Shown here piece after piece: positions 53,914 through 62,928 of a stretch of 64,000 nt of DNA; within the stretch, counting starts at the first letter, position 1, and every line of letters begins with the position of its first letter. A program made the translations under genes and the position numbers. The notes below the pieces were generated by a model. It was not told the DNA's origin and searched no databases. It saw nothing but the letters and a program-made list of their open reading frames with translations. Source of the stretch: Candidatus Desulfobacillus denitrificans (GTDB lineage Bacteria; Pseudomonadota; Gammaproteobacteria; Burkholderiales; Rhodocyclaceae); contig AP021857.1 in assembly GCA_017347485.1 (NCBI GenBank), forward strand, positions 1,965,390 through 2,029,389, written 5' to 3'.

Positions 53914-55649
53914 CGGGAATCCTCCTTGCTGACCAGCACGTCCTCCATGACCAGATAACGCAGGTCGGAGCCGAAGAACATGTCGAGGGCGTCGGTCGGC
54001 GAGCAGATCATCGGCTCGCCGCGCCGGTTGAGCGAGGTGTTGAGCACGACGCCGTTGCCGGTGAGCTTTTCCATCTCAACCATCAGGTCGTAGTAGCGCG
54101 GGTTGAACTCGCGGCGCAGCACCTGGGCGCGCGCCGTGCCGTCCTGGTGTACGACTTCCGGCACGCGGGTCTTCCATTCTTCCGTCACCGGAAAGGTGAA
54201 GGTCATGAACGGCGCCGGATGCGCCGAGCCGAGCATCTGCGGGCCGACCGTGTCGAGCATCGACGGGCAGAACGGCCGCCAGCGCTCGCGGAACTTGATC
54301 TGCTCGTTGATGCGGTCGGCGATGCCGGGCGCGCTCGGGCAGCCGAGGATGGAGCGCCCGCCGAGGGCGCGCGGACCGAACTCCATGCGGCCCTGGAACC
54401 AGGCCACCGGCTGGCCGTCGGCGAGCAGCCGCGCGACGCGCTGCGGCACCGCGTCGATTTTCTGCCAGGCGGGCTTCGCGGGATGCCGCTCGCAGGCGGC
54501 GATGACCTCCTCGTTCGTGTAGGACGGGCCGAGGTAGACATGCTCCATCTTCTCCACCGGCACGCCGCGCGCCGTCGAGACGTAGGAGGCCGCGCCCACC
54601 GCCGTGCCGGAGTCGCCCGAGGCCGGCTGCACGAAAAGTTCCTTCACGTCGGGCCGCGCGATGATGCGCTGGTTGAGCTTGACGTTGAGCGCGCCGCCGC
54701 CGGCGAAGGCCAGGCGCCCGGTCTCGCGCAGGATGTCGCCCAGGTAGTAATCGAGCATCTGCAGGGCGATGTCCTCGAACAGCTTCTGCATGCTCGCCGC
54801 GTAGTGGATGTAGGGGTCGTCGGCGATGTCGCCCTTCCGCCGCGGACCGAGCCAGTCGATCAGCTGCGGCGAGAAATAAAAGCCCTTGCCATCCTCCTTG
54901 TAGCGGCGCAGGCCGATCACGTTGGCGTAGCCGGTGTCGATCGTCAGCTCGCCGTTCTCGAATTTCGCCAGGCGCGAGAAGTCGTAGCGGTTCGGATCGC
55001 CGTAGGGCGCCATGCCCATCACCTTGTACTCGCCGTCGAGCATCTCGAAGCCGAGGTATTCGGTGAGGGCGCCGTAGAGACCGCCGAGCGAATCGGGGTC
55101 GTAGAATTCCTTGATCTTGTGGATGCGGCCGTTCTCGCCGTAGCCGAAGAAGGTGGTCGCGTACTCGCCCTTGCCGTCGATGCCGAGGATGGCGGTCTTC
55201 TCGGTGAAGCCGGAGCAGTGGTAGGCGCTGGAGGCGTGGGTCAGGTGGTGCTCGACCGGCACGAGGTCGACCTTGTCCGGGTCGAAGCCGAGCTGCTGGA
55301 GACAGTCGAGGATGCGGCCGCGGTAGCGGCGGTAGCGGCGGTTGCCGTTGAGCAGCGCGTCGAGCGCGCGGTCCGGCGCGTACCAGTAGCGCTTCGCGTA
55401 GTGCCAGCGCGCCGGCTCCATCAGGCTGATCGGCGCGAAGGGAATCGCCACGGCGTCGACGTCGGCCGGCCGGATGCCGGCGAAGTCGAGGCAGAACTTC
55501 GCCGCCTCGAAGGGCATGCGGCCCTTGGCGTGCTTGTCGCGGATGAAGCGCTCTTCCTCGGCGGCGGCGACGAGCCTGCCGTCGATGTAGAGCGCGGCGG
55601 AAGGATCGTGCGAGAGCGAGCCGGAGAGGCCCAGGATGGTCAGAGACAT
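53910..55649 (-). CDS. Carbamoyltransferase of the NodU/CmcH family (WapO-like)
   Basis: The 579-residue enzyme transfers a carbamoyl group to a sugar hydroxyl. It has the N-terminal Kae1-like domain (LTILGLSGSLSHDPSAALYI; metal site VEHHLTHASSAYH) and the YrdC-like C-terminal domain (RMEFGPRALGGRSILGCPSA, FNPRYYDLMVEM, NTSLNRRGEPMICSP). In Pseudomonas aeruginosa, WapO of this family carbamoylates heptose II of the core and is encoded near waaP. The many LPS genes around suggest the same role here (inference). First gene of the glycosyltransferase series, after a hairpin repeat. Confidence 0.9.
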   Translation of the reverse strand: MSLTILGLSGSLSHDPSAALYIDGRLVAAAEEERFIRDKHAKGRMPFEAAKFCLDFAGIRPADVDAVAIPFAPISLMEPARWHYAKRYWYAPDRALDALLNGNRRYRRYRGRILDCLQQLGFDPDKVDLVPVEHHLTHASSAYHCSGFTEKTAILGIDGKGEYATTFFGYGENGRIHKIKEFYDPDSLGGLYGALTEYLGFEMLDGEYKVMGMAPYGDPNRYDFSRLAKFENGELTIDTGYANVIGLRRYKEDGKGFYFSPQLIDWLGPRRKGDIADDPYIHYAASMQKLFEDIALQMLDYYLGDILRETGRLAFAGGGALNVKLNQRIIARPDVKELFVQPASGDSGTAVGAASYVSTARGVPVEKMEHVYLGPSYTNEEVIAACERHPAKPAWQKIDAVPQRVARLLADGQPVAWFQGRMEFGPRALGGRSILGCPSAPGIADRINEQIKFRERWRPFCPSMLDTVGPQMLGSAHPAPFMTFTFPVTEEWKTRVPEVVHQDGTARAQVLRREFNPRYYDLMVEMEKLTGNGVVLNTSLNRRGEPMICSPTDALDMFFGSDLRYLVMEDVLVSKEDSR

Positions 55650-55672
55650 ATATCAGGGTGCAAGCTCTCTTA

Positions 55673-55759
55673 ACACAGAGAACACGGAGACACAGAGATC
55701 ACGGAGAGAAGCGATCGAAGGAAATCTCTGTGGACTCTGTGCCTCTGTGCTCTCTGTGT
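55673..55759. repeat. ACACAGAG-type hairpin repeat, second copy
   Basis: The left arm has ACACAGAGAACACGGAG and so on; the right arm, read in reverse complement, gives ACACAGAGAGCACAGAG and so on, with several mismatches. It is related to the element at 33,168-33,253. It separates the exonuclease gene from the carbamoyltransferase gene and may end or attenuate the upstream transcript. Confidence 0.8.
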
Positions 55760-55781
55760 CGAAAGTGGTTCGGTTTTCATC

Positions 55782-56558
55782 TCATTCAGCCCAGGCGGCC
55801 AGGAAGGCCTGCCAGTGCGGCTGCTTCAGCCCTTCCAGCGCGCTGCGCACCGCCTGCATCTCGGCCTCGAAGGCCTTCGCCGTCAGTACGCCGCGCATGC
55901 GCTGGAAGTGCAGATAGACGAGGAAGGTGTTCACCACGTCCGTCTCGCAGTAGTCGCGGATCTCGTCGATGCGGCCTTCCTGCCATGCGCCCCAGACGGC
56001 CGAGCCGTCCATGCCGAGCTTGCCGGGCAGGCCCATCAGTTTCGCCAGTTCGTCGAGCGGTGCATTGGCGCGCGGCTGGTACATCGCCAGCAGGTCCATC
56101 AGGTCGAGGTGGCGGCTGTGATAGCGGCTGATGTAGTTGTTCCACTTGAAGTCGCGATCGTCCTCGCCCTGGTCCCAGTAGCGCGGCGCGGCGACATGGT
56201 GGATGAGGCCGCGGTAGTGCAGCACCGGCAGGTCGAAGCCGCCGCCGTTCCAGGAGACGAGCTGCGGCGTGAACTTCTCGATGCCGTCGTAGAAGCGCTG
56301 GATGATCTCGGCTTCGCCCAGCTTCGGCTCGGCCAGCGACCAGACGGCGAAGCGCTCGCCCTCGCGCAGCGCGCAGGAGATGACGGCGACGCGCTGCAGG
56401 TGCAGCGGCAGGAAATCGCTGCCGGTGGCGGCGCGGCGCTTCTGGAAGGCGAACTCGGCGACTTCGCCGTCGGCGAGGTCGGCCGGCAGTTCGTGCAGCT
56501 TGCGGATGCCCGCCGTGTCGGGGATCGTCTCGATGTCGAAGGCCAGAACCGGCGTCAT
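55782..56558 (-). CDS. 3'-5' exonuclease, PolB/DnaQ-like (predicted PolB-associated exonuclease)
   Basis: The 258-residue protein has the DnaQ-superfamily motifs: Exo I VLAFDIETIPDTAG with D-x-E, Exo II LVSWNGGGFDLPVLHYRG with N-x3-F-D, and Exo III YCETDVVNTFLVYL with the catalytic Asp. Its segment KWNNYISRYHSRHLDLMDLL is typical of the stand-alone PolB-type exonuclease family. Its cellular substrate is unknown. The start overlaps the small lipoprotein stop (ATGA). Confidence 0.88.
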   Translation of the reverse strand: MTPVLAFDIETIPDTAGIRKLHELPADLADGEVAEFAFQKRRAATGSDFLPLHLQRVAVISCALREGERFAVWSLAEPKLGEAEIIQRFYDGIEKFTPQLVSWNGGGFDLPVLHYRGLIHHVAAPRYWDQGEDDRDFKWNNYISRYHSRHLDLMDLLAMYQPRANAPLDELAKLMGLPGKLGMDGSAVWGAWQEGRIDEIRDYCETDVVNTFLVYLHFQRMRGVLTAKAFEAEMQAVRSALEGLKQPHWQAFLAAWAE

Positions 56559-56668
56559 TTGGCCGCCTCGGCCGGCGCCGGCTTGTTGGCCTCCGGAAAA
56601 TGGACGTGCAGATTGACGCAGCCGCCGAGCAGGACAACAAGGGCAAGCAAGAGGAATCTCGGTCTCAT
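56555..56668 (-). CDS. ynbE: YnbE-like small outer-membrane lipoprotein
   Basis: The 37-residue protein is MRPRFLLLALVVLLGG followed by the lipobox Cys in LLGGC, then NLHVHFPEANK and a Pro/Ala tail. After cleavage about 20 residues remain, as in YnbE. YnbE joins the end of YdbH and anchors this lipid bridge at the outer membrane (known in E. coli). Its ATG overlaps the stop of the YdbH-like gene by 4 bases, the same pairing as in E. coli. Confidence 0.85.
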   Translation of the reverse strand: MRPRFLLLALVVLLGGCVNLHVHFPEANKPAPAEAAK

Positions 56669-58572
56669 TCGATGACGATGCCGGGGCGGCCCGCGGTCAC
56701 TTCGCGAATGCGCGACACCAGCGCCTCCCAGTCGATACGCCGATTGTAGCCGATGATGCTCACCGAGGGCATGCCGGTTCCGCGCATCAGCACCACGCCG
56801 TCGCCCTCGCGCTCGACGCCGTCCATCAGGCAGACGCCGTCCCGCAGCGTGCAGCCGAAGCCGATGCGGGCGTAGCCGAAACTGAAGCCGCTGCGCTCCG
56901 GCACGCGCTCCAGCCGGTCCGGGGTGCCGGCCTCGCCCAGCGCGGTGATGTCCTTCAGGGCGCCCAGGCTGAGCCGGCGCGGATAGTCCCCTTCGCTGCT
57001 GGCGATGCGCGCTTCGAACCTGAGCGGCTTCAGGCCCTGCATCTCCAGGTCGTGCAGGTCGGCATCGAAGCGGCCCTCGATGGCGCCGAAGGCGAAGGTG
57101 CGCGTGAGCATGCCGAGGTCGAGGTTGCGCGCCGTCACCTCGGCGATCAAGCGGCGATTCTTGCCGAAGGGATCGACCAGGCGCAGCTGGTGCACGATGA
57201 TGCCGCCGTCGAAGACCTCGATGGCGAGCGCGCCGTCGAGCCGCAGCAGGCCCGGCTCGTAGGCGATGCGCGGGATGCGCGCGGTGAGGCTGCCCGCCAT
57301 CGACGGCAGCTTGAGGGCGCGCGAGAGCTTGGGCATGGAAACGCCCTCGATGCCGCCCTCGAATTCGCCGTGCCAGCCGGACTGACTTTTCACCAGACGC
57401 AAAGCGTCGATGACCAGCTTGCCGTCGAGCAGCGGCGCAACCAGCCCCTCGACCTTCGCCTCGTTGCCGTCCAGCTGCAGCGGCAGCCTGAAGCCGCCCA
57501 GCGGCAGGTCGCCCAGGCGCCCGGCGGCGATGCCGATCTCCGCCTCCGTCGGCGTGCCGGCTTCCCAGGGAATGCGCGCATTCACGCCATTCAGCTCCAG
57601 GTAGCCCGTGCTGTCGACAAGCGCCGCGTCCTCCAGTCCGGCATAGAAGCGGCGCAGGCCGCCGGCCGCCCATTCGGCGGAAAAGCGGGCATGGCCCGAG
57701 GCCTGCCAATCGGGAAAGCCGAGCGAGGCGAGCCAGGGCCGCAGCCAGTCGCGCATGGCGGCGGAAAGGTCGAGCGGTTCGGTGACGAAGCCCCAGTCGG
57801 TGGCCTCGCCGCGTTCGCGGTTCCAGCGCAGGCCGGCGCTCATCGCGCCGACGCCGGCCACGTCGAGCCGCGCCAGGTCCACCTCCAGCGTCTTGCGGCC
57901 GAGGCGGCCTTCCGCCTCCAGGCGCACGCCGGCCGCGCGCCGCCACGGCGCGCGATAGAGCTCGCCCTGCGGCCAGTCGAGGCGGGCGCGCCAGTGCCAG
58001 TGGTCGCCGCTCTTCTCGGCGGCGGCGTTGAGGCTGAAGGCGATGTCCTTGCCGGCGAGCTCGCCCTCGCGGCTGGCGAAGGCAAGATCCTGCGCGGACA
58101 GATCGAGCAGCGCGCGATCGCCCTCGACGCGCAGGGCCAGGTCGATGCGCCCCTCCGGCTGCCAGCCGCGCAGCCGCTTGACGAGCGGCGAGAAGGCAAC
58201 GACATCGACGCCGCGCAGGGTGAAATCGAGGAAGCCGTCGGCGCGCCAGGCGAGGCTGAACGGCAGCGACGGCCGATTGACGCCGCGCTCGTCCTCGCGG
58301 CGCAGGCTGCCCTCCGGGCAGTCGAGGCGCCGGCCATCGAAATAGAAGCCGGAGCAATGCAGCCGCAGCGCCCGGTATTCGGTGCCGGCGACGAACAGCC
58401 GGCCGAGGCGGATGTCGGCCTCGCCGCGCCGCGCCGCGTCGAGGCTGACGCTGACGCCGTCGGCCTCGAAGGCGGCATGGCGAATCGAGCCGAGCGTGAG
58501 GGTGAGCTGCGCCGCGCCGCCCGTGCCGGCGGCCAGGCACAGGCCGAGCAGAAGGCTAAGCCGGAAAAACAC
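56665..58572 (-). CDS. ydbH: YdbH-like AsmA-type intermembrane phospholipid-transport protein
   Basis: The 635-residue protein has an N-terminal signal/anchor ([20 protein letters not shown]) and long repeats of beta-strand character, for example ELNGVNARIPWEAGTPTEAE and VFDGGIIVHQLRLVDPFGKN, which is the YdbH signature area. The C terminus is DGVVLMRGTGMPSVSIIGYN. YdbH forms a bridge for lipids between the two membranes with YnbE. It is shorter than E. coli YdbH (about 880 residues), so the bridge is either shorter or starts elsewhere. No ydbL is seen. It overlaps cysM by 17 bases. Confidence 0.8.
   Translation of the reverse strand: MFFRLSLLLGLCLAAGTGGAAQLTLTLGSIRHAAFEADGVSVSLDAARRGEADIRLGRLFVAGTEYRALRLHCSGFYFDGRRLDCPEGSLRREDERGVNRPSLPFSLAWRADGFLDFTLRGVDVVAFSPLVKRLRGWQPEGRIDLALRVEGDRALLDLSAQDLAFASREGELAGKDIAFSLNAAAEKSGDHWHWRARLDWPQGELYRAPWRRAAGVRLEAEGRLGRKTLEVDLARLDVAGVGAMSAGLRWNRERGEATDWGFVTEPLDLSAAMRDWLRPWLASLGFPDWQASGHARFSAEWAAGGLRRFYAGLEDAALVDSTGYLELNGVNARIPWEAGTPTEAEIGIAAGRLGDLPLGGFRLPLQLDGNEAKVEGLVAPLLDGKLVIDALRLVKSQSGWHGEFEGGIEGVSMPKLSRALKLPSMAGSLTARIPRIAYEPGLLRLDGALAIEVFDGGIIVHQLRLVDPFGKNRRLIAEVTARNLDLGMLTRTFAFGAIEGRFDADLHDLEMQGLKPLRFEARIASSEGDYPRRLSLGALKDITALGEAGTPDRLERVPERSGFSFGYARIGFGCTLRDGVCLMDGVEREGDGVVLMRGTGMPSVSIIGYNRRIDWEALVSRIREVTAGRPGIVIE
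57366..57389 (-). repeat. Bipartite dispersed motif, copy 15
   Basis: Exact in both halves, minus orientation, in the YdbH-like gene, read as KSQSGWHG, the same frame as copies 10 and 12. Confidence 0.9.
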
Positions 58573-59455
58573 CAGTCGAAAGATAGCGGTCGCCGCGGTC
58601 GCAGACGATGGTGACGATCACCGCGTTGCTGACCTGCCCGGCCACGCGCAGCGCCACCGCCATAGCGCCGCCGGAGGAAATGCCGGCAAACAAGCCTTCC
58701 TCGCGCGCCATGCGCCGCGTCGTCTCCTCGGCGTCGGCCTGGCTGACATACTCGAGGCGGTCGACGCGGTCCTTGTCGTAGATCTTCGGCAGGTAGGCCT
58801 CCGGCCACTTGCGGATGCCGGGGATCTGCGCTCCCTCCTCGGGCTGGCAGCCGATGATCTCGATTTTCGGGTTCTTCTCCTTGAAGAAGCGCGAGCAGCC
58901 CATGATGGTGCCGGTGGTGCCCATGCTGGAGACGAAGTGGGTGATCTTCCCGCCCGTGTCGCGCCAGATCTCCGGGCCGGTGCCCTCGTAGTGGGCGAGC
59001 GGATTGTCCGGGTTGCCGAACTGGTCGAGCATGATGCCCTTGCCCTCGGCGACCATCTTGTCGGCGACGTCGCGCGCCATTTCCATGCCGCCCTTCTGCG
59101 GCGTCAGCACGATCTCGGCGCCGAAGGCGCGCATGCTCTGGCGCCGCTCGACGGAGAGGTGCTCGGGCATGATCAGCACCATGCGGTAGCCGCGCATGGT
59201 CGCCGCCATGGCCAGGGCGATGCCGGTGTTGCCGCTGGTGGCCTCGATGAGCGTGTCGCCGGGCCGGATCTCGCCGCGCTTCTCGGCATGCAGGATCATC
59301 GACAGCGCGGGGCGGTCCTTCACCGAGCCGGCCGGGTTGTTGCCCTCCAGCTTGGCCAGGATGACGTTGCCGCGCCGCTCGCCCTGCGCACCGGGCAGGC
59401 GCTTCAGGCGCACCAGTGGGGTGTTGCCGACGAAGTCCTCGAGAAATTCATTCAT
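58556..59455 (-). CDS. cysM: Cysteine synthase B
   Basis: CysM makes cysteine from O-acetylserine and sulfide or thiosulfate with PLP. The 299-residue protein has the PLP lysine in [17 protein letters not shown], the substrate loop [12 protein letters not shown] and the phosphate-binding [11 protein letters not shown]. The motif [11 protein letters not shown] and the short C-terminus fit CysM rather than CysK. It overlaps hldD by 8 bases at one end and the YdbH-like gene at the other. Confidence 0.94.
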   Translation of the reverse strand: MNEFLEDFVGNTPLVRLKRLPGAQGERRGNVILAKLEGNNPAGSVKDRPALSMILHAEKRGEIRPGDTLIEATSGNTGIALAMAATMRGYRMVLIMPEHLSVERRQSMRAFGAEIVLTPQKGGMEMARDVADKMVAEGKGIMLDQFGNPDNPLAHYEGTGPEIWRDTGGKITHFVSSMGTTGTIMGCSRFFKEKNPKIEIIGCQPEEGAQIPGIRKWPEAYLPKIYDKDRVDRLEYVSQADAEETTRRMAREEGLFAGISSGGAMAVALRVAGQVSNAVIVTIVCDRGDRYLSTGVFPA

Positions 59456-60446
59456 GCTTCAGCCTGTCCTCGACGTAGCGCGCCACGCCTTCCTCGACGC
59501 TCAGGAAGGGGTCGCCGTAGCCCGCCCCGCGCAGTAGCGAGACGTCGGCCTCGGTGTAGCTCTGGTACTTGCCCCTGAGCGCTTCGGGAAAGGCGATGTA
59601 TTCGATCATGCCGCGCGCGCGCAGTTCCGCCAGCGGCAGCGGCGCCTCGCCGTCGGCGGCGCGGCAGGCATTCACCGTCGCCACGGCGACGTCGTTGAAG
59701 GTCTGCGCGCGGCCGCTGCCGACGTTGTAGATGCCGGAGGCGCCGGAATCGAGGAAATGCAGGTTCACCTTCACCACGTCGTCGATGTGGATGAAGTCGC
59801 GCCGCTGCTCGCCGTCGGCATAGCCGTCGCAGCCCTCGAACAGCTTCACCTTGCCCTCGGCGCGGTACTGGTTGAAGAAGTGGAAGGCCACCGAGGCCAT
59901 GCGGCCCTTGTGCGCCTCGCGCGGGCCGTACACGTTGAAATAGCGGAAGCCGGCGACCTGGGCGTGAAAGTCAGTCTCGGCCAGACGGCGGCGCACGATC
60001 TGGTCGAAGAGGAACTTCGAATAGCCATAGACGTTGAGCGGTGCCTCGCATTCGCGCGATTCGCGGAAGACGCCGCCGGCCCCGTATACCGAGGCCGACG
60101 AGGCGTACAGGAAGGGCACCTCCTGGTCGAGGCAGAAATCGAGCAGCTCGAGCGAATAGCGGAAGTTGTTGTCCATCATGTAGCGGCCGTCGCTCTCCAT
60201 GGTGTCGGAGCAGGCGCCCTGGTGCAGCACGGCCTCGACGGCGCCGTCCAGCTCTCCCGCCGCCAGCACCTCGACGAACTCGTTCTTGTCGAGATAGTCG
60301 GCGATTTCGCAATCCACCAGGTTGCGGAACTTGTCGGCCTTGGCGAGGTTGTCGACGGCGATGATCTTGGTGACGCCGCGCGCGTTGAGCGCCTTCACCA
60401 GGTTCGAGCCGATGAATCCGGCGGCGCCGGTCACGATGGTGTGCAT
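59448..60446 (-). CDS. hldD: ADP-L-glycero-D-manno-heptose 6-epimerase
   Basis: HldD makes ADP-L-glycero-beta-D-manno-heptose for the LPS core. The 332-residue SDR enzyme has [19 protein letters not shown] near the N terminus and the catalytic Y-x3-K in [11 protein letters not shown]. Family signatures [20 protein letters not shown] and [17 protein letters not shown] are present. It follows the heptose kinase gene after 16 bases. Motif copy 16 is inside. Confidence 0.96.
   Translation of the reverse strand: MHTIVTGAAGFIGSNLVKALNARGVTKIIAVDNLAKADKFRNLVDCEIADYLDKNEFVEVLAAGELDGAVEAVLHQGACSDTMESDGRYMMDNNFRYSLELLDFCLDQEVPFLYASSASVYGAGGVFRESRECEAPLNVYGYSKFLFDQIVRRRLAETDFHAQVAGFRYFNVYGPREAHKGRMASVAFHFFNQYRAEGKVKLFEGCDGYADGEQRRDFIHIDDVVKVNLHFLDSGASGIYNVGSGRAQTFNDVAVATVNACRAADGEAPLPLAELRARGMIEYIAFPEALRGKYQSYTEADVSLLRGAGYGDPFLSVEEGVARYVEDRLKHE
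59967..59990 (+). repeat. Bipartite dispersed motif, copy 16 (in hldD)
   Basis: Exact in both halves, spacer TCGGCCAG, in hldD, read as RRLAETDF, a fourth frame setting. Confidence 0.9.
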
Positions 60447-60462
60447 GTCGTTCTTCCGTTCG

Positions 60463-61401
60463 TCAAAGGGCGGCGCGCAGTTCCTCGAGCGTCGCCACGG
60501 CGGTGCCGAGCTTGCCGACGACGATGCCGGCGGCGCGATTGGCCAGGCGCATCGCGGCGGGCAGGTCGGCCCCGCTCGCCAGCATCACCGCCATGGCGGC
60601 GATGACGGTGTCGCCAGCCCCGCTCACATCATAGACCTCCCTGGCCTGGGCGGGTTCATGCAGCGCCTGGCCGTCGCGGAAGAGCGTCATGCCCTCCTCG
60701 CTGCGAGTCACCAGCAGGGCTGCCAGGCCAAGCTCGCGCAGGAGCGCGCCGGCCCGCGAGGCGAGATCGCCCTCGTCCTGCCAGCGGCCGATCACCTGGC
60801 GCAGCTCGGCGCGGTTCGGCGTCAGCAGCGTGGCGCCGGCATAGCGGGCAAAGTCCTCGCCCTTCGGATCGGCCAGCACCGGCTTGCCGGCGGCGCGCGC
60901 CAGCTGGATCATCTCGCCGATGTGGGCGAGGCCGCCCTTGCCGTAATCGGAGAGGATGACGGCGTCGCAATGCGGCAGCTGCCGCTCGTACTCGGCCAGC
61001 TTGGCGCGCAGCACCTCGTGCGCCGGGCTGCTCTCGAAATCGATGCGCAACAGCTGCTGCTGGCGGCCGATCACGCGCAGCTTGATGGTGGTCGACAGCT
61101 CGGCGTCCTCGTGCAGGCTGGCGGCGATGCCCTCGGCCGCCATCAGGCGCGCCAGCGACTGGCCGGCCTCGTCGGCGCCGACCACCGAGAGCAGGACGGC
61201 CTTGGCTCCCAGCGCGACGCAGTTGCGCGCCACGTTGGCGGCGCCGCCGGGGCGCTCCTCGGTGCGCTCGACCTTGACCACCGGCACCGGCGCCTCGGGC
61301 GAGATGCGGCTGACCTCGCCGAACCAGTAGCGGTCGAGCATGACGTCGCCGACGACGAGGATGCGGGCCGTGGACGTCTCCGGCAGGGCGAGTTCTTTCA
61401 T
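60463..61401 (-). CDS. rfaE1: D-glycero-beta-D-manno-heptose-7-phosphate kinase (RfaE domain I)
   Basis: This PfkB-type kinase makes heptose 1,7-bisphosphate for the LPS core. The 312-residue protein has [20 protein letters not shown], the PfkB region GGAANVARN, and the anion hole/catalytic base [13 protein letters not shown]. coli HldE carries a second cytidylyltransferase domain; it is absent here, so that step must be encoded elsewhere. ATG 61401 (MKELALPE) is chosen; it overlaps the ugd stop (TGATG). Confidence 0.94.
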   Translation of the reverse strand: MKELALPETSTARILVVGDVMLDRYWFGEVSRISPEAPVPVVKVERTEERPGGAANVARNCVALGAKAVLLSVVGADEAGQSLARLMAAEGIAASLHEDAELSTTIKLRVIGRQQQLLRIDFESSPAHEVLRAKLAEYERQLPHCDAVILSDYGKGGLAHIGEMIQLARAAGKPVLADPKGEDFARYAGATLLTPNRAELRQVIGRWQDEGDLASRAGALLRELGLAALLVTRSEEGMTLFRDGQALHEPAQAREVYDVSGAGDTVIAAMAVMLASGADLPAAMRLANRAAGIVVGKLGTAVATLEELRAAL

Positions 61402-62723
61402 CAGCCTCTTCCGATGGCAAAATAGCGGAAACCGCCGGCGCGCATCTGCGCCGGATCGTAGAGATTGCGCCCGTCGAAGACCCGCGGCGTCTTCAGGCGG
61501 CGCTTCATGTCCGCGAAATCCGGGCTCCTGAATTCCTTCCACTCGGTGACGATCACCAGCGCATCGGCGCCGTCGAGGGCCGCCATCGGCGATTCGGCGT
61601 AGGCGAGGCGCGGCTCGGCGCCGAAGACGCGCCGGGCCTCCTCCATCGCCGCCGGGTCGTAGACGCACAGCGTGGCGCCGCGCGCCAGCAGCCCGGCGGC
61701 CAGCGCACGGCTGGGCGCCTCGCGCATGTCGTCGGTGTTGGGCTTGAAGGCCAGGCCCCAGAGGGCGAAGCGGCGGCCGGACAGGTCCTCGCCGAATTCG
61801 GCGGCGATCTTGCGGCCGAGCACGCCTTTCTGGAATTCGTTGGCCTCCTCCACCGCCGCCAGCACGCGCAGGGCGCTGCCCGCCTCGGCCGCCGTGCGGT
61901 TGAGCGCCCGCACGTCCTTAGGGAAGCAGGAGCCGCCGTAGCCGCAGCCCGGGTAGAGGAACTGGTAGCCGATGCGCGGATCGGAGCCGATGCCCTGGCG
62001 CACCAGCTCGATGTCGGCGCCCAGTTTCTCCGCCAGGTTGGCCAGCTCGTTCATGAAGGAAATGCGCGTCGCCAGCATGGCGTTGGCGGCGTACTTGGTC
62101 AGCTCGGCGGAGCGCACGTCCATGACGATGAGCCGCTCGTGGCTGCGCTGGAAGGGGGCGTAGAGCTGGCGCATCAGCTCGATCGCCCGCGCCTCCTCGG
62201 CGCCGACGATGATGCGGTCCGGGCGCATGAAGTCCTCCACCGCGGCACCTTCCTTGAGGAATTCCGGATTGGAGACGACGCTGAAGTCGGTCTTCAGGCC
62301 GCGCGCCGCCAGTTCCCCGGCGACCGCGGCGCGCACCGTGTCGGCGGTGCCGACCGGCACGGTCGACTTGTCCACGATCACCCGGTAGCCGTCCATGTGC
62401 CGGCCGATGGAGCGCGCCGCCGCGACGACGTACTGCAGGTCGGCCGAGCCGTCCTCGTCGGGCGGCGTGCCCACGGCGATGAACTGCAGCAGGCCATGAT
62501 CGACCGCCTCCGCCACGTCCGTGGTGAAGCGCAGGCGTCCCGCCGCGCGGTTGCGCGCGACCATCTCCTGCAGGCCCGGCTCATGGATCGGCATGCCGCC
62601 GGCGTTGAGGACGCGGATCTTCTCCGCGTCGAGATCGAGGCACAGCACGTCGTTGCCCACCTCGGCAAGGCAGGTGCCGCTGACCAGGCCGACGTAGCCG
62701 GTGCCGATGACGGTGATCTTCAT
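61401..62723 (-). CDS. ugd: UDP-glucose 6-dehydrogenase
   Basis: Ugd oxidises UDP-glucose to UDP-glucuronate, a precursor of LPS or capsule sugars and of aminoarabinose. The 440-residue protein has the NAD site [20 protein letters not shown], the catalytic Cys in [16 protein letters not shown], and the second domain with [21 protein letters not shown] 62723 is chosen; upstream sequence belongs to repeats. It is coupled to rfaE1. Confidence 0.96.
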   Translation of the reverse strand: MKITVIGTGYVGLVSGTCLAEVGNDVLCLDLDAEKIRVLNAGGMPIHEPGLQEMVARNRAAGRLRFTTDVAEAVDHGLLQFIAVGTPPDEDGSADLQYVVAAARSIGRHMDGYRVIVDKSTVPVGTADTVRAAVAGELAARGLKTDFSVVSNPEFLKEGAAVEDFMRPDRIIVGAEEARAIELMRQLYAPFQRSHERLIVMDVRSAELTKYAANAMLATRISFMNELANLAEKLGADIELVRQGIGSDPRIGYQFLYPGCGYGGSCFPKDVRALNRTAAEAGSALRVLAAVEEANEFQKGVLGRKIAAEFGEDLSGRRFALWGLAFKPNTDDMREAPSRALAAGLLARGATLCVYDPAAMEEARRVFGAEPRLAYAESPMAALDGADALVIVTEWKEFRSPDFADMKRRLKTPRVFDGRNLYDPAQMRAGGFRYFAIGRG

Positions 62724-62765
62724 GTCGCGCTCGCCGGGCCGCCCCGCGCTAACGCGGGGTATTGG

Positions 62766-62925
62766 GCGCACCCCCACCCATCCTCCCCCGCCGAGCGGGG
62801 GAGGTGACTAGTCACCCCCGCCTTGGGGCGGGGGATGGGGGGTGGGGGGCAATTTATCCCCGCAAGGGATAGCGCAGCTATCCCCCTTCCTCGGGAAGGG
62901 GGGCCGGGAGGGATGGGGGTGTGCG
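62766..62925. repeat. Compound palindromic repeat cluster between lapB and ugd
   Basis: An outer pair, CGCACCCCCACCCATCC and GGATGGGGGTGTGCG, encloses several hairpins: CCTCCCCCGC/GCGGGGGAGG, GTGACTAGTCAC, CCCCCGCC/GGCGGGGG and CCCCCTTCC/GGAAGGGGG. It is of the same style as the palindromes in hsdM and at 10,898. It fills almost all of the 205 bases between the two genes and contains no gene. Confidence 0.8.
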
Positions 62926-62928
62926 TGC

